Source: CAILZL01 sp963748005 (lineage in GTDB: Bacteria; Pseudomonadota; Gammaproteobacteria; Steroidobacterales; Steroidobacteraceae). From it: DNA of 64,000 nt. Below, piece by piece: positions 38,445 to 47,137 of this stretch (positions are counted from its first letter, which is position 1; every line of letters begins with the position of its first letter). Where the stretch lies: contig CAVVHH010000002.1 of NCBI GenBank assembly GCA_963748005.1, positions 2,790,001-2,854,000 of the forward strand, given 5' to 3'. Made by a program: the position numbers and the translations under genes. The notes beneath the pieces were generated by a model that worked only from the letters and a program-made list of their open reading frames with translations, was not told where the DNA came from and did no database searches.

Positions 38445-40318
38445 ATAGTGTTTCGGCCAACGCGCGGTTACCGGTGGTGGCATTGGTAGGCAATCCCAAT
38501 TGCGGCAAGACAGCGCTGTTCAATCTGCTGACGGGCAGCAGACAAAAAGTGGCCAATTACGCCGGCGTTACTGTTGAACGAAAAGAAGGGGTGCTGTTCA
38601 CGCCGTCGGGCAAACGTGTGCGTTTGTTTGATCTTCCGGGTGCCTATGGACTGGAGGCTGAAACACCCGATGAAAAGGTGACGTTGGATGTCATTACAGG
38701 ACGCTTTGCTCGCGACGACCAGCCGGATCTTATTGTGTGTGTGGTCGATGCCACCAACCTCAGGCAACACCTGCGTCTTGCATTGGGGCTGAAGCGTTTT
38801 GGCGTGCCCATGATCCTGGCGCTCAACATGAGTGATCTGGCGGAGCGCAGCGGCATAAAGTTGAATGCAGAGCTGCTGGCGCGCGAGCTGGGCGTACCGG
38901 TTGTGCAAACAATCGGATTGCGCCGTGCGGGTGTACATCGTTTGCTTGAGAAGCTGGACACGGATGCGCTTTGTACGCAGCAGTCCGAACTGAGGGTAGC
39001 GCCTGTCACGCCGGAGCAGATCGCCCGCGATCACGCAGAAGTGCAACGTCTGTTGCGTTTGTTGGGCGTTGATCACATGGATGCTCTGCAGGTCTCCGAT
39101 CGAATTGACCGGGTGGTGCTGCACCCGGTGGCCGGCCCGTTGATTCTGCTGCTATGTCTGTTTCTGGTGTTTCAGGCGGTGTTCGCCTGGGCGACGCCAT
39201 TGATGGATGGCATTGATGTGGCTGTCACTGCTCTGGGCAGCTACCTGCAGAATGCGCTGCCTGACAGTTTGCTGCGCAGTTTGCTGGTTGACGGCATCAT
39301 TGCCGGTATTGGCAGCGTGATTATTTTCCTGCCGCAGATTGTCATCCTGTTTTTCTTTATTCTGGTGCTGGAAGAATCCGGTTACCTGCCGCGCGCAGCC
39401 TTCTTGCTCGATCGGTTGATGGGCAGCGTCGGGTTGTCCGGCCGCTCGTTCATTCCCTTGCTGTCCAGTTTTGCCTGTGCGATCCCGGGCATCATGGCGA
39501 CGCGCACCATCCAGGATCCGCGCGATCGTCTGACCACCATCATGATCGCACCGCTGATGACCTGTTCTGCACGCTTGCCGGTATACGCGTTGATCATCGC
39601 CGCGTTCATACCGCGACAACAGTTGTGGGGCGGGATTGAATTGCAGGGCCTGGTGCTGCTGGCGCTGTATGTTGGCGCCATTGTCTCAGCCATGCTGGTT
39701 GCGCTGTTCCTCAAGCGAACCGCATTTCGCACGCGTGTGGAAACGTTGATGATGGAATTGCCTGCATACCATTTGCCGCTGGTACGCAACATCGCCATTG
39801 GTCTGTGGCAGCGAGTACAGGTCTTCCTGGTGCGCGTAGGCACTATCATTCTGGCCTTGATGGTGCTGCTGTGGTTTCTCAGCACCTTTCCGGCACCCCC
39901 GGCTGATGCAACCGCACCTGCCATCGAATACAGCTATGCCGGACGCCTGGGCGCCCTGCTGGCGCATGTGTTCGAGCCCATTGGCTTCAACTGGCAGATT
40001 TCCATCGCCCTGATTCCCGGGCTGGCGGCGCGCGAAGTGGCGGTGGGAGCATTGGGTACCGTGTATGCACTGTCCTCTGCTGGTGACGATGTGCAATCAG
40101 CGCTGGTGCCGTTGATCTCCCAGTCATGGAGCATGGCAACGGCGTTATCGTTCCTGGTGTGGTATGTGTTTGCGCCGCAATGTCTGTCGACACTGGCGAC
40201 AGTGAAACGTGAAACCAACAGCTGGCGGTATCCACTGTTGATGGCCGCATACTTGTTTGGTCTGGCTTATGTGGCTTCGTTCATTACCTATCGCCTGACG
40301 CTGGCGCTGACGGGGTGA
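38441..40318 (+). CDS. feoB: Ferrous iron transporter B
   Basis: Inner membrane Fe(II) importer of 625 residues. The N-terminal G domain has P-loop VGNPNCGKTALFN near residue 15, switch region GVTVERKEG, FDLPGAYGL (G3) and LNMSD (G4) near residue 120. The membrane part carries two Gate motifs: SFACAIPGIMATRTI with the conserved Cys near residue 345, and the PGLAAREVAVGALG segment near residue 525. The length is shorter than the ~770 residues of E. coli FeoB because the linker and tail are compact. A small membrane protein gene follows with a one-base overlap. Confidence 0.95.
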   Translation: MNSVSANARLPVVALVGNPNCGKTALFNLLTGSRQKVANYAGVTVERKEGVLFTPSGKRVRLFDLPGAYGLEAETPDEKVTLDVITGRFARDDQPDLIVCVVDATNLRQHLRLALGLKRFGVPMILALNMSDLAERSGIKLNAELLARELGVPVVQTIGLRRAGVHRLLEKLDTDALCTQQSELRVAPVTPEQIARDHAEVQRLLRLLGVDHMDALQVSDRIDRVVLHPVAGPLILLLCLFLVFQAVFAWATPLMDGIDVAVTALGSYLQNALPDSLLRSLLVDGIIAGIGSVIIFLPQIVILFFFILVLEESGYLPRAAFLLDRLMGSVGLSGRSFIPLLSSFACAIPGIMATRTIQDPRDRLTTIMIAPLMTCSARLPVYALIIAAFIPRQQLWGGIELQGLVLLALYVGAIVSAMLVALFLKRTAFRTRVETLMMELPAYHLPLVRNIAIGLWQRVQVFLVRVGTIILALMVLLWFLSTFPAPPADATAPAIEYSYAGRLGALLAHVFEPIGFNWQISIALIPGLAAREVAVGALGTVYALSSAGDDVQSALVPLISQSWSMATALSFLVWYVFAPQCLSTLATVKRETNSWRYPLLMAAYLFGLAYVASFITYRLTLALTG

Positions 40319-40557
40319 TGCTTATGTGGCAGATGCTGGATGTAGTGCTGATAACGGTAGTGGTGTCTGCCGCCGCCGCCTATGCCATCTATGCCTTAAG
40401 TCCAGTGCCTGCCAAGCGGGTGATTCTGGGCTGGCTGGTACGCATCTTCGGCGTACGGGTATTTTGGGTATTTTCGCCGCGACTGAGTGGCTGTGATAAC
40501 TGTGCCGGTGGTGCGCGTTCTGACGACAGGTTGCGCAAGCCTGCGCAGTTGAAATAA
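40318..40557 (+). CDS. Small membrane protein after feoB (DUF6587-like)
   Basis: 79-residue protein with one membrane helix (about residues 5-25) and a short basic tail carrying a CDNC pair near residue 60. Its ATG shares one base with the feoB stop (TGATG). FeoC is the usual third Feo protein in enterics; this one does not resemble FeoC but similar small Cys-containing membrane proteins occur after feoB in other Gammaproteobacteria. A role in the Feo complex is inferred by position only. Confidence 0.6.
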   Translation: MLMWQMLDVVLITVVVSAAAAYAIYALSPVPAKRVILGWLVRIFGVRVFWVFSPRLSGCDNCAGGARSDDRLRKPAQLK

Positions 40558-40582
40558 CGGGTCTGTCCGGTTGTCAGCCGTA

Positions 40583-41074
40583 TCAGGCTTGCATGTTACA
40601 CACGCGTCCGGACTGGGCATGCTGATAAGCACTGCCGCGCGCTGAATAGACTTTTTCATCACGTCCCTGGTCGCCATTCAATGTATCCAGCATCACTTCT
40701 ACACGCTTGAGCCGGTTGTTCACCAGCGCGCCATTGCGATCGTTCAGCATGCGGGTATGGCGGATGATTGCAGTATTTGCTTTCCAGCGTTGCTGCAGCA
40801 AACCGGTTGGGTCGCACCAGTCGATCAGTGACAGCAGGCCGGCATTGTCCGCAACGCGGCCGGTGCTACGGCACAGCGACAGACGTTCGGCATCAATGCG
40901 CAGCAGGGAGCTGATACAGGTATTGCGTTCGGCGCCAGTAGAGTCGAGTGCTTCGATGTCGTCACTGACAATGAAGCCGTGTTCCTTTTCCAGCACCGTT
41001 TTCAGATCCTGCAAGGCGCCGGCTTCTTCAGCCAGCAAGCGAGTCAGATGATCGCGGCAGAGTATTGCGTCCAT
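40583..41074 (-). CDS. flgN: FlgN-like flagellar export chaperone
   Basis: Helical protein of 163 residues, with an N-terminal coil (LLAEEAGALQDLKTVLEKEHGFI) typical of FlgN, which guards the hook-filament junction proteins FlgK and FlgL before export. Position after flgA-flgM on the minus strand, head-on to feoB, is the standard flgAMN order. The stop is 26 nt from the convergent Feo gene. Sequence similarity alone is weak, so the call rests partly on context. Confidence 0.8.
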   Translation of the reverse strand: MDAILCRDHLTRLLAEEAGALQDLKTVLEKEHGFIVSDDIEALDSTGAERNTCISSLLRIDAERLSLCRSTGRVADNAGLLSLIDWCDPTGLLQQRWKANTAIIRHTRMLNDRNGALVNNRLKRVEVMLDTLNGDQGRDEKVYSARGSAYQHAQSGRVCNMQA

Positions 41075-41106
41075 TGATCTGTTGGTCCGAGACAGTCCAA
41101 GTTTGT

Positions 41107-41418
41107 TCAGTTCAAATCGGCCAGGTCTTGCTCGGAGCGCAACAGCTTGTCGGCAACACGCTCCGCATCAATCTGATAGCTGCCATCGGCAAGGCGAGCG
41201 GTGACCTGTTGTACATGAGCTTCGTCGATCGCCGGCAAATCCCGAACAGTTTGCTCCAGCGCGGCGAGAGTGCGTGCCGAGTCGGTGATCTGTGTGTCTG
41301 AGGTCGAGCTTGGGCTGCCCGATTTCGCTGCGCCGTCCGAAACACCAGCGCGTTTGACCGCGCGACCAGTGCTGACCTGCACCGGACCACTGTCGAAACC
41401 ACCAATTTTTGTAGCCAC
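41107..41418 (-). CDS. flgM: Anti-sigma-28 factor FlgM
   Basis: Anti-sigma factor of 103 residues that holds FliA (sigma-28) until the hook is finished and FlgM is exported. The disordered, Ser/Thr-rich N-terminal half ends with the helical C-terminus ALEQTVRDLPAIDEAHVQQV... ERVADKLLRSE, the FliA-binding part. The GTG at 41418 is preceded by AGGAG six nt away, so it beats an in-frame start at 41574 that would overlap flgA. It has its own FliA promoter at 41450-41476 and can also be read from flgA. Confidence 0.9.
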   Translation of the reverse strand: MATKIGGFDSGPVQVSTGRAVKRAGVSDGAAKSGSPSSTSDTQITDSARTLAALEQTVRDLPAIDEAHVQQVTARLADGSYQIDAERVADKLLRSEQDLADLN

Positions 41419-41449
41419 GGCTTTCTCCTGACTCTCGCTATTGACCGGG

Positions 41450-41476
41450 TTAGCGGCCAATCCGCCGCCAACTTTA
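41450..41476 (-). promoter_or_regulatory. FliA (sigma-28) promoter of flgM
   Basis: On the minus strand TAAAGTTG, an 11-nt spacer, and GCCGCTAA match the sigma-28 consensus TAAAGTTT-N11-GCCGATAA at 14 of 16 positions. It lies 32 nt before the FlgM start. This would put the anti-sigma factor under its own target's control. Confidence 0.85.
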
Positions 41477-41524
41477 GCACTATCGGATTTACCCCGGCTT
41501 TTAAGCTGCCACCAGCCGCAAACC

Positions 41525-42232
41525 CTACAGGTCAACCCGAACCATGTTGTTGTTATCGACCATGCCTTCCACAACTTTAGCGGAATTCAGATTTTTTACT
41601 CGGATTCGTGAGTTGGCGCTGGCGTCCCCCAGTGCCACCCCCTGGGTGCGTACTTCGATGCCGGACACGCTGGCCACGACGGTCACCTGCTGACCACGTT
41701 TTATGACTATTTCCGGCTGCAGCATGGCCGGGGTCAGTACCGTTCCGGCCGGCAGATCGCGTTTCAGGCGCTGACCTGCCAATTCCGCGGCCGATTTGAC
41801 GGTGTTGCTACCCAGTCCCTGAATCCGCTGCACGCGAATTTCAACATCCTGGATGCCGACTGTCGCGTTGCGGGCCAATGCCCTGTTAAGCACAACCACT
41901 GGTACATCCGACTCGATTGACACGGGCACATACACGGTCCATTGGTTTCCCTGATTGCAGCGCACGCCAGTAGTGACCCGGCTGCCGTTGGCCCCGCTGG
42001 GCAGGAAGACTTCCAGCGGCGATGGGCAGGCAGCGAGATGCAGACGATTGTCGAGGTCATCTGCTTTCAGATGTACATTGCTGCCGGCGTTGGGCAACAC
42101 CTTGCGCAGATGCTGCTCGGCGCTGGCCTGAATGGTGGGTAGCGGTTGATATGCGCCAGCATGTGCACGTGTACAAAAGACACTGGATGCTGACAGCAAC
42201 AACAACAGCCAGAAGCGCTGCAAATTTCCCAT
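41525..42232 (-). CDS. flgA: Flagellar P-ring assembly chaperone FlgA
   Basis: Periplasmic chaperone of 235 residues for FlgI P-ring formation. The signal peptide (to about residue 25, ending CTRAHA) is clear. The SAF domain is in the second half: VVVLNRALARNATVGIQDVE, RLKRDLPAGTVLTPAMLQP, IKRGQQVTVVASVSGIEVRT. The ATG at 42232 is favoured over a TTG at 42259. The gene is transcribed divergently from flgB, with an RpoN site 41 nt upstream. Confidence 0.92.
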   Translation of the reverse strand: MGNLQRFWLLLLLSASSVFCTRAHAGAYQPLPTIQASAEQHLRKVLPNAGSNVHLKADDLDNRLHLAACPSPLEVFLPSGANGSRVTTGVRCNQGNQWTVYVPVSIESDVPVVVLNRALARNATVGIQDVEIRVQRIQGLGSNTVKSAAELAGQRLKRDLPAGTVLTPAMLQPEIVIKRGQQVTVVASVSGIEVRTQGVALGDASANSRIRVKNLNSAKVVEGMVDNNNMVRVDL

Positions 42233-42272
42233 ACGACATTTCTCTGACAGATTCTTCAAATGCCATATTCAA

Positions 42273-42288
42273 AGCAAGCACCATGCCA
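42273..42288 (-). promoter_or_regulatory. RpoN (sigma-54) promoter of flgA
   Basis: On the minus strand TGGCATG, GTGC, TTGCT match the -24/-12 consensus TGGCAYG-N4-TTGCW exactly. It lies 41 nt before the flgA start. Confidence 0.85.
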
Positions 42289-42583
42289 TGCGTATCAATG
42301 TGGCCAATCAGCCCGAGATGTTCAGCGGTATTCTGTGAGAGAGATGCCCCTGATGAACTGAAGTGCCGAAAAAAACTGGCCGCAGCCATAAATTTTCGTG
42401 GGCTTGTGCCGATCACATTCATACCGGGCGCATAACAACATCCCATACCAACATTCAATGGGCCGGCGCAGCGACGGTTTCCTGCCTCATCGCGGCAATG
42501 CCTGGCCGTATGCCCGAGATCGGCTTCACATATTTTTCAATTGAATCGCCACTTAATCGCCCCGCAGGCCGGTTTTGCCGGCT
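42289..42583. other. flgA-flgB divergent intergenic region
   Basis: About 295 bp with no credible gene between two RpoN promoters facing away from each other. Activator sites (FleQ) are expected here. A TTTTCAATTGAATC palindrome near 42535 is the only element that stands out. A GGCCGGTTTTGCCGGC hairpin lies just before the flgB RpoN site. Confidence 0.5.
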
Positions 42584-42599
42584 TGGCATGCTGATTGCT
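42584..42599 (+). promoter_or_regulatory. RpoN (sigma-54) promoter of flgB operon
   Basis: TGGCATG, CTGA, TTGCT is an exact -24/-12 match and lies 37 nt before the flgB start. It pairs with the opposing RpoN site of flgA, consistent with FleQ activation of both. Confidence 0.88.
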
Positions 42600-42636
42600 T
42601 ACAGCTCCTCAAGACGGTTTTTTGACGGAGGCTGTC

Positions 42637-43053
42637 ATGCCGATGCCACTCGATTCATATCTCGGTGTTCACCCGCAGGCACTCAAGCTGAGTGCGCAGC
42701 GCAGTGAAGTATTGGCCGCCAACATGGCGAACGCTGATACACCCAACTACAAAGCACGTGATGTGGACTTCAAGACCGCGCTGGCGGCGAGCGCCAACGG
42801 CAGTTCGGGTGGTCTGAAGCTTGCGACCACCGGCGCGGTCAACGCTCAGCACATTGCCCTTGCTCACAATGGCAACGGCACCGATGCCAACACTCTGTAT
42901 CGCGTGCCGCTGGCGCCTTCGCTGGATGGCAATACCGTTGATGTTCATGTTGAGCAATCGAATTTTGCACAGAACGCCATTCGTTATCAGGCCAGTCTGG
43001 CATTTCTCAACGGCAAGTTTCGCTCGCTGATCACTGCCATCACCGGCCAGTAG
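42637..43053 (+). CDS. flgB: Flagellar basal-body rod protein FlgB
   Basis: Proximal rod protein of 138 residues. The N-terminal rod motif LAANMANADTPNYKARDVDF (near residue 30) and the C-terminal helix NAIRYQASLAFLNGKFRSLI are typical. The ATG at 42637 has GGAGG in front; first gene of the flgBCDEFGHIJKL run. Confidence 0.95.
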   Translation: MPMPLDSYLGVHPQALKLSAQRSEVLAANMANADTPNYKARDVDFKTALAASANGSSGGLKLATTGAVNAQHIALAHNGNGTDANTLYRVPLAPSLDGNTVDVHVEQSNFAQNAIRYQASLAFLNGKFRSLITAITGQ

Positions 43054-43084
43054 TCGCTGAACGAACGCCACGGGAGTTAACACC

Positions 43085-43498
43085 ATGCCTTCATTCAACA
43101 TTTTCGATATCGCCGGCTCGGGCATGAGCGCACAGACCGTGCGCCTCAACACCACGGCCAGCAATCTAGCCAATGCTGACAGCGTCAGCCGCACTGCGGA
43201 GGCGGCCTATAAAGCGCGTCATCCGGTATTCAAGACCGTACAGGCGGCGCTGGGCGGCGATGCAGCCGGCCAGCAGGTGCAGGTGGCAGGCATCACTCAA
43301 AGTACTGCTCAGGTGGAGGCTCGTTATGAACCTGGCAATCCCCTCGCCAATGCCGACGGCTATGTGTATGGCTCCAACGTCAATGTGGTGGAAGAAATGG
43401 TGGACATGATTTCTGCATCGCGTTCGTACCAGAACAATGTGGAGGTGATGAACACCTCCAAGGAAATGATGCTGGCCACGCTCAAGTTAGGGCAATAA
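43085..43498 (+). CDS. flgC: Flagellar basal-body rod protein FlgC
   Basis: Rod protein of 137 residues. TASNLANADSVSRTAEAAYKA near residue 25 is the flagellar axial motif, and NVNVVEEMVDMISASRSYQNN near residue 98 is the FlgC C-terminal signature. It follows flgB by 31 nt with a GGGAG ribosome site. Confidence 0.95.
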   Translation: MPSFNIFDIAGSGMSAQTVRLNTTASNLANADSVSRTAEAAYKARHPVFKTVQAALGGDAAGQQVQVAGITQSTAQVEARYEPGNPLANADGYVYGSNVNVVEEMVDMISASRSYQNNVEVMNTSKEMMLATLKLGQ

Positions 43499-43538
43499 CG
43501 CGCACTGACGACAGTAAAAGGTCAACAAGGTAAACACC

Positions 43539-44207
43539 ATGAGCACAGTCAATCCGACCGGTTCGGCCAATTCGGCCAGCAATCTGGCCAAGGCCGCCGG
43601 CAAGTCCATGTCGAGTCTGGGTATCAACGACTTCATCACCCTGATGACTACGCAGCTGAAGTATCAGGATCCCACCAAGCCTCAGGATTCAACGGCCTTC
43701 GTGGCACAGTTGGCGCAGTTCTCATCGGTGTCGGGCATCCAGGAAATGAATACCTCGATTTCCAGCCTGCTCGATCAGATGCGCAGCTCGCAGGCTGTAA
43801 ACGCGACAGCGCTGGTAGGGCACGATGTGTTGGTGCAGGCCGATACTGCCTCGATCACCAGTGGTGACAAATTGACGGGTCAGATCGACACGCCCACCGG
43901 CACTTCAGCCATTACCGTGGTCGTCAACGACGCCGCCGGCCAGGTAGTGCGTCAATTCACCGTGCCAGCAACGACGGGCAGCTCGTCGTTCACCTGGGAT
44001 GGTCTGGACGACAAGGGTGAAGCGGTAGCGACAGGCGCATACAAGGTGAAGGCCATCGCCAATGTTTACGGCACCAGCCAGTCGGTAGCGACTGCGCTGA
44101 ACACCAGGATCGGCAGCGTCACCATCAGCCCCGTCGATAACTCACTGGTGCTGAATACCAGTTCACTGGGCTCCGTGGTCATGTCCGACATATTGCAAGT
44201 CAACTGA
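43539..44207 (+). CDS. flgD: Flagellar hook assembly protein FlgD (hook cap)
   Basis: Hook cap protein of 222 residues. DFITLMTTQLKYQDPTKPQDSTAF near residue 30 is the conserved N-terminal block; the rest forms two small beta domains (a FLG_D and FlgD Ig-like domain, TSSFTWDGLDDKGEAV). It caps the growing hook and is lost when the filament begins. Confidence 0.93.
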   Translation: MSTVNPTGSANSASNLAKAAGKSMSSLGINDFITLMTTQLKYQDPTKPQDSTAFVAQLAQFSSVSGIQEMNTSISSLLDQMRSSQAVNATALVGHDVLVQADTASITSGDKLTGQIDTPTGTSAITVVVNDAAGQVVRQFTVPATTGSSSFTWDGLDDKGEAVATGAYKVKAIANVYGTSQSVATALNTRIGSVTISPVDNSLVLNTSSLGSVVMSDILQVN

Positions 44208-44246
44208 TAGTTAAATCAAAAATTCAATTCATCTGGAGAAAAAGTC

Positions 44247-45485
44247 ATGGCATTTGGTATCGCACTCAGCGGCATTTCCGCGGCACAAACCGATCTGGAC
44301 GTGACCGCCAACAACATCGCCAACTCGCAGACCACCGGTTACAAGGAGTCACGCACCGAGTTTGCAGAATTGTTTTCTACCTCTCTGCAGGGCGTGTCTT
44401 CCCTGCAGCCAGGTAACGGTGTGCGCGTTTCGAAAATTGCTCAGCAGTTCAGCCAGGGCAACATTCAGACCAGCAGCAACAGTCTGGACATGGCTATCAA
44501 CGGCTCGGGATTTTTTGTGGTCAGTGATGGCGGCGCGTTGCAGTACACACGCGCTGGTGCCTTTACCACCGATGCCAACGGAATCGTGACCAATGCTGCG
44601 GGGCAACGTCTGCAGGTGTATCCGGCGCTGAACAATGGGTCCTTCAACACCAGCACTATGGGTGACTTGCAGGTACAGACCACGCAAAGCGCCCCTGCTG
44701 CTACCACTTCGGCACAGACCATCTTCAATCTGCCGGCCAATGCCGCCCAGCCGACGGTGGCCACCTTCGATCCGGCCGATGCTTCCAGCTACAACAACGC
44801 CACCTCAGTGACGGTGTATGACTCATTGGGCGCCGCTCATACCAGCACGCTGTACTTCGTGAAAACGGCTACGGCCAATCAATGGGACACGCGTCTGTAT
44901 GTGGATGGTGCCGCAGTCGGCACGGGTGCGCCCGCTGTGTACACGCAGACCCTCTCGTATTCGTCTTCCGGTGTGCTGACCGCGCCAGCGGGTGGTCTGG
45001 TCAACTACGGCACTTACACGCCTACCACGGGCGCGAATCCGTTGAATATTGACTTCGATTTTTCGAAGACTTCGCAGTACGGCAACAGCTTCGGCGTAAC
45101 CAGCGTTGCACAGGATGGTTACACCACCGGGCAGTTGACCGGCATCTCGGTGGATGCCACCGGCGTGGTGCAGGCCAATTTTACCAATGGCCAGTCCGTA
45201 CCGCTGGGGCAGGTGGCGCTGGTGAACTTTGCCAACCCACAGGGCTTGCAGAAAGTTGACGGCACCAACTGGGTCGAAACCTTTGCTTCCGGGCAGTCTG
45301 TGCTGGGTGAGTCGGGTGCATCGGGCTTCGGCCAGTTGCAGTCGGGCGCGGTAGAAGCTTCCAACGTCGATGTCACCAAGCAGCTGGTGAACATGATCGT
45401 GGCGCAGCGCAACTACCAGGCCAACGCCCAGATGATTTCGACGGAAAAAAGCATGACCGAAACCGTCATGAACATGGCGCGCTAA
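44247..45485 (+). CDS. flgE: Flagellar hook protein FlgE
   Basis: Hook subunit of 412 residues. The N-terminus SGISAAQTDLDVTANNIANS... TGYKESRTEFAELF and the C-terminus VDVTKQLVNMIVAQRNYQAN are the axial-protein ends that form the tube. The middle domain is variable. Length is typical for a polar flagellum hook. A GGAG ribosome site lies 7 nt before the ATG. Confidence 0.94.
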   Translation: MAFGIALSGISAAQTDLDVTANNIANSQTTGYKESRTEFAELFSTSLQGVSSLQPGNGVRVSKIAQQFSQGNIQTSSNSLDMAINGSGFFVVSDGGALQYTRAGAFTTDANGIVTNAAGQRLQVYPALNNGSFNTSTMGDLQVQTTQSAPAATTSAQTIFNLPANAAQPTVATFDPADASSYNNATSVTVYDSLGAAHTSTLYFVKTATANQWDTRLYVDGAAVGTGAPAVYTQTLSYSSSGVLTAPAGGLVNYGTYTPTTGANPLNIDFDFSKTSQYGNSFGVTSVAQDGYTTGQLTGISVDATGVVQANFTNGQSVPLGQVALVNFANPQGLQKVDGTNWVETFASGQSVLGESGASGFGQLQSGAVEASNVDVTKQLVNMIVAQRNYQANAQMISTEKSMTETVMNMAR

Positions 45486-45517
45486 GGCTATGACCGTGCG
45501 TTCAACAGGCAACCGCA

Positions 45518-46258
45518 ATGGATAGATCTCTGTACCTCGCGATGTCCGGCGCAGCGGAAACCCTGCGCGCCCAGACCGCGAACAACCACAACCTGGCCAA
45601 TGCCAGCACTAACGGGTTCAAGGCCGACCTGTCGGCGTTCCAGAGCCGTGCGGTGCAGGGACCGGGCTATGCCTCGCGCGTTTACTCCACCGAAGCGTCG
45701 ATTGGATGGGATGGCAGCAGCGGCGCCATCACCGCCACGGGTCAGTCGCTGGATGTCGCCATCCAGGGTCCGGGCTGGTTTGCTGTGCAGGCGGTGGATG
45801 GCAGCGAAGCCTATACGCGCGATGGCAATTTGCATGTGGATGCGAACGGCATGCTGGTCACAGCGAAGGGTGCGCCCGTCATGGGTGACGGCGGCCCCAT
45901 TTCAGTGCCGCAATATAGTTCCATCAATGTGGGGCGTGATGGCACGGTTTCGATTGTGCCCATCGGCCAGGAGGCCAGCACGATGGCAGCCGTGGGCCGC
46001 ATCAAGCTGGTGAATCCACCCGCTGCGGAGCTTGTGCGTGGCGATGATGGCCTGTTTCGCAGCCGCACCGGCGATGCCGCAGCCGGCGATGCCGGCGTGA
46101 CGGTCACATCGGGGGCGCTGGAGTCGAGCAACGTCAACATTGCCGATGCCATGGTGCAGATGATCGAACTGTCGCGTCGTTTTGAACTGCAGGTCAAGGC
46201 CATGCGCACGGCAGAAGAAGATGCGCAGTCAGCCGCGAAATTACTGAGCATGTCATAG
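45518..46258 (+). CDS. flgF: Flagellar basal-body rod protein FlgF
   Basis: Distal-adjacent rod protein of 246 residues starting MDRSLYLAMSGAAETLRAQT; the axial motif appears as NNHNLANASTNGFKADLSAF. The C-terminal NVNIADAMVQMIELSRRFEL is characteristic. A 32-nt gap separates it from flgE. Confidence 0.93.
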   Translation: MDRSLYLAMSGAAETLRAQTANNHNLANASTNGFKADLSAFQSRAVQGPGYASRVYSTEASIGWDGSSGAITATGQSLDVAIQGPGWFAVQAVDGSEAYTRDGNLHVDANGMLVTAKGAPVMGDGGPISVPQYSSINVGRDGTVSIVPIGQEASTMAAVGRIKLVNPPAAELVRGDDGLFRSRTGDAAAGDAGVTVTSGALESSNVNIADAMVQMIELSRRFELQVKAMRTAEEDAQSAAKLLSMS

Positions 46259-46331
46259 ACATGAAATTCTTATACGCATACCTGGTTCGCGCCGCACGAA
46301 CCACGCTTAACCCTCGACCGGAGGTCGTGAA

Positions 46332-47117
46332 ATGAATAGTGCACTTTGGGCTGCCAAGACCGGACTGGACGCGCAGCAGACGCAGATGACGGTGGTGTCC
46401 AACAATCTGGCCAACGTCAACACCACCGGGTTCAAGAAAGACCGCGCCGTGTTTGAAGATCTGATGTATCAGAACCTGAGGCAGGTCGGCGCGTCGACAT
46501 CACAGGACACCGAAGCACCCTCGGGTATGAATCTTGGCACTGGCGTACGCATTGTGGCGACCGAGAAAGTCTATACGCAGGGCAGCTTCAATCAGACCGG
46601 CAATGCGCTGGACGTGGCGATTTCGGGTCGTGGTTTCTTTCAGGTTTCGCTGCCGGATGGCAGCCTGGCTTATACCCGCGACGGCAGCTTCCAGCTGAAT
46701 TCAGATGGTCAGCTGGTCACCGCCAGCGGCTACCCCGTGGAACCCAGCATCAGTATTCCGCAGGGCGCGCAAAGCATCACCATCGGTACGGATGGCACGG
46801 TCAGTGCGCTGTTAACCGGTAATTCCGCACCAACACAGGTGGGCACCTTGCAGCTGGCTGATTTCATCAACACGGCCGGCTTGCAGGCGCGTGGTGAGAA
46901 TCTGCTGACCGAATCTGCATCGAGCGGTGCGGCACAGTTGTCCACGCCCGGCTTGAATGGGCTGGGTAGCTTGCAGCAGGGCGCAGTGGAAGCTTCAAAC
47001 GTTAATGTTGTGGAAGAAATGGTCAACATGATTCAGACCCAGCGCGCCTACGAAATGAACACCAAGGCGATCAGCGCCAGCGATCAGATGCTGCAGTTCA
47101 TCAGCAACAACTTGTGA
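46332..47117 (+). CDS. flgG: Flagellar distal rod protein FlgG
   Basis: Rod protein of 261 residues, one of the most conserved axial proteins. SALWAAKTGLDAQQTQMTV and NNLANVNTTGFKKDRAVFED lie at the N-terminus and NVVEEMVNMIQTQRAYEMNT at the C-terminus. A GGAGG ribosome site is 6 nt before the ATG. Confidence 0.95.
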   Translation: MNSALWAAKTGLDAQQTQMTVVSNNLANVNTTGFKKDRAVFEDLMYQNLRQVGASTSQDTEAPSGMNLGTGVRIVATEKVYTQGSFNQTGNALDVAISGRGFFQVSLPDGSLAYTRDGSFQLNSDGQLVTASGYPVEPSISIPQGAQSITIGTDGTVSALLTGNSAPTQVGTLQLADFINTAGLQARGENLLTESASSGAAQLSTPGLNGLGSLQQGAVEASNVNVVEEMVNMIQTQRAYEMNTKAISASDQMLQFISNNL

Positions 47118-47137
47118 CGCCTGGAGCCAAGCAGCAT

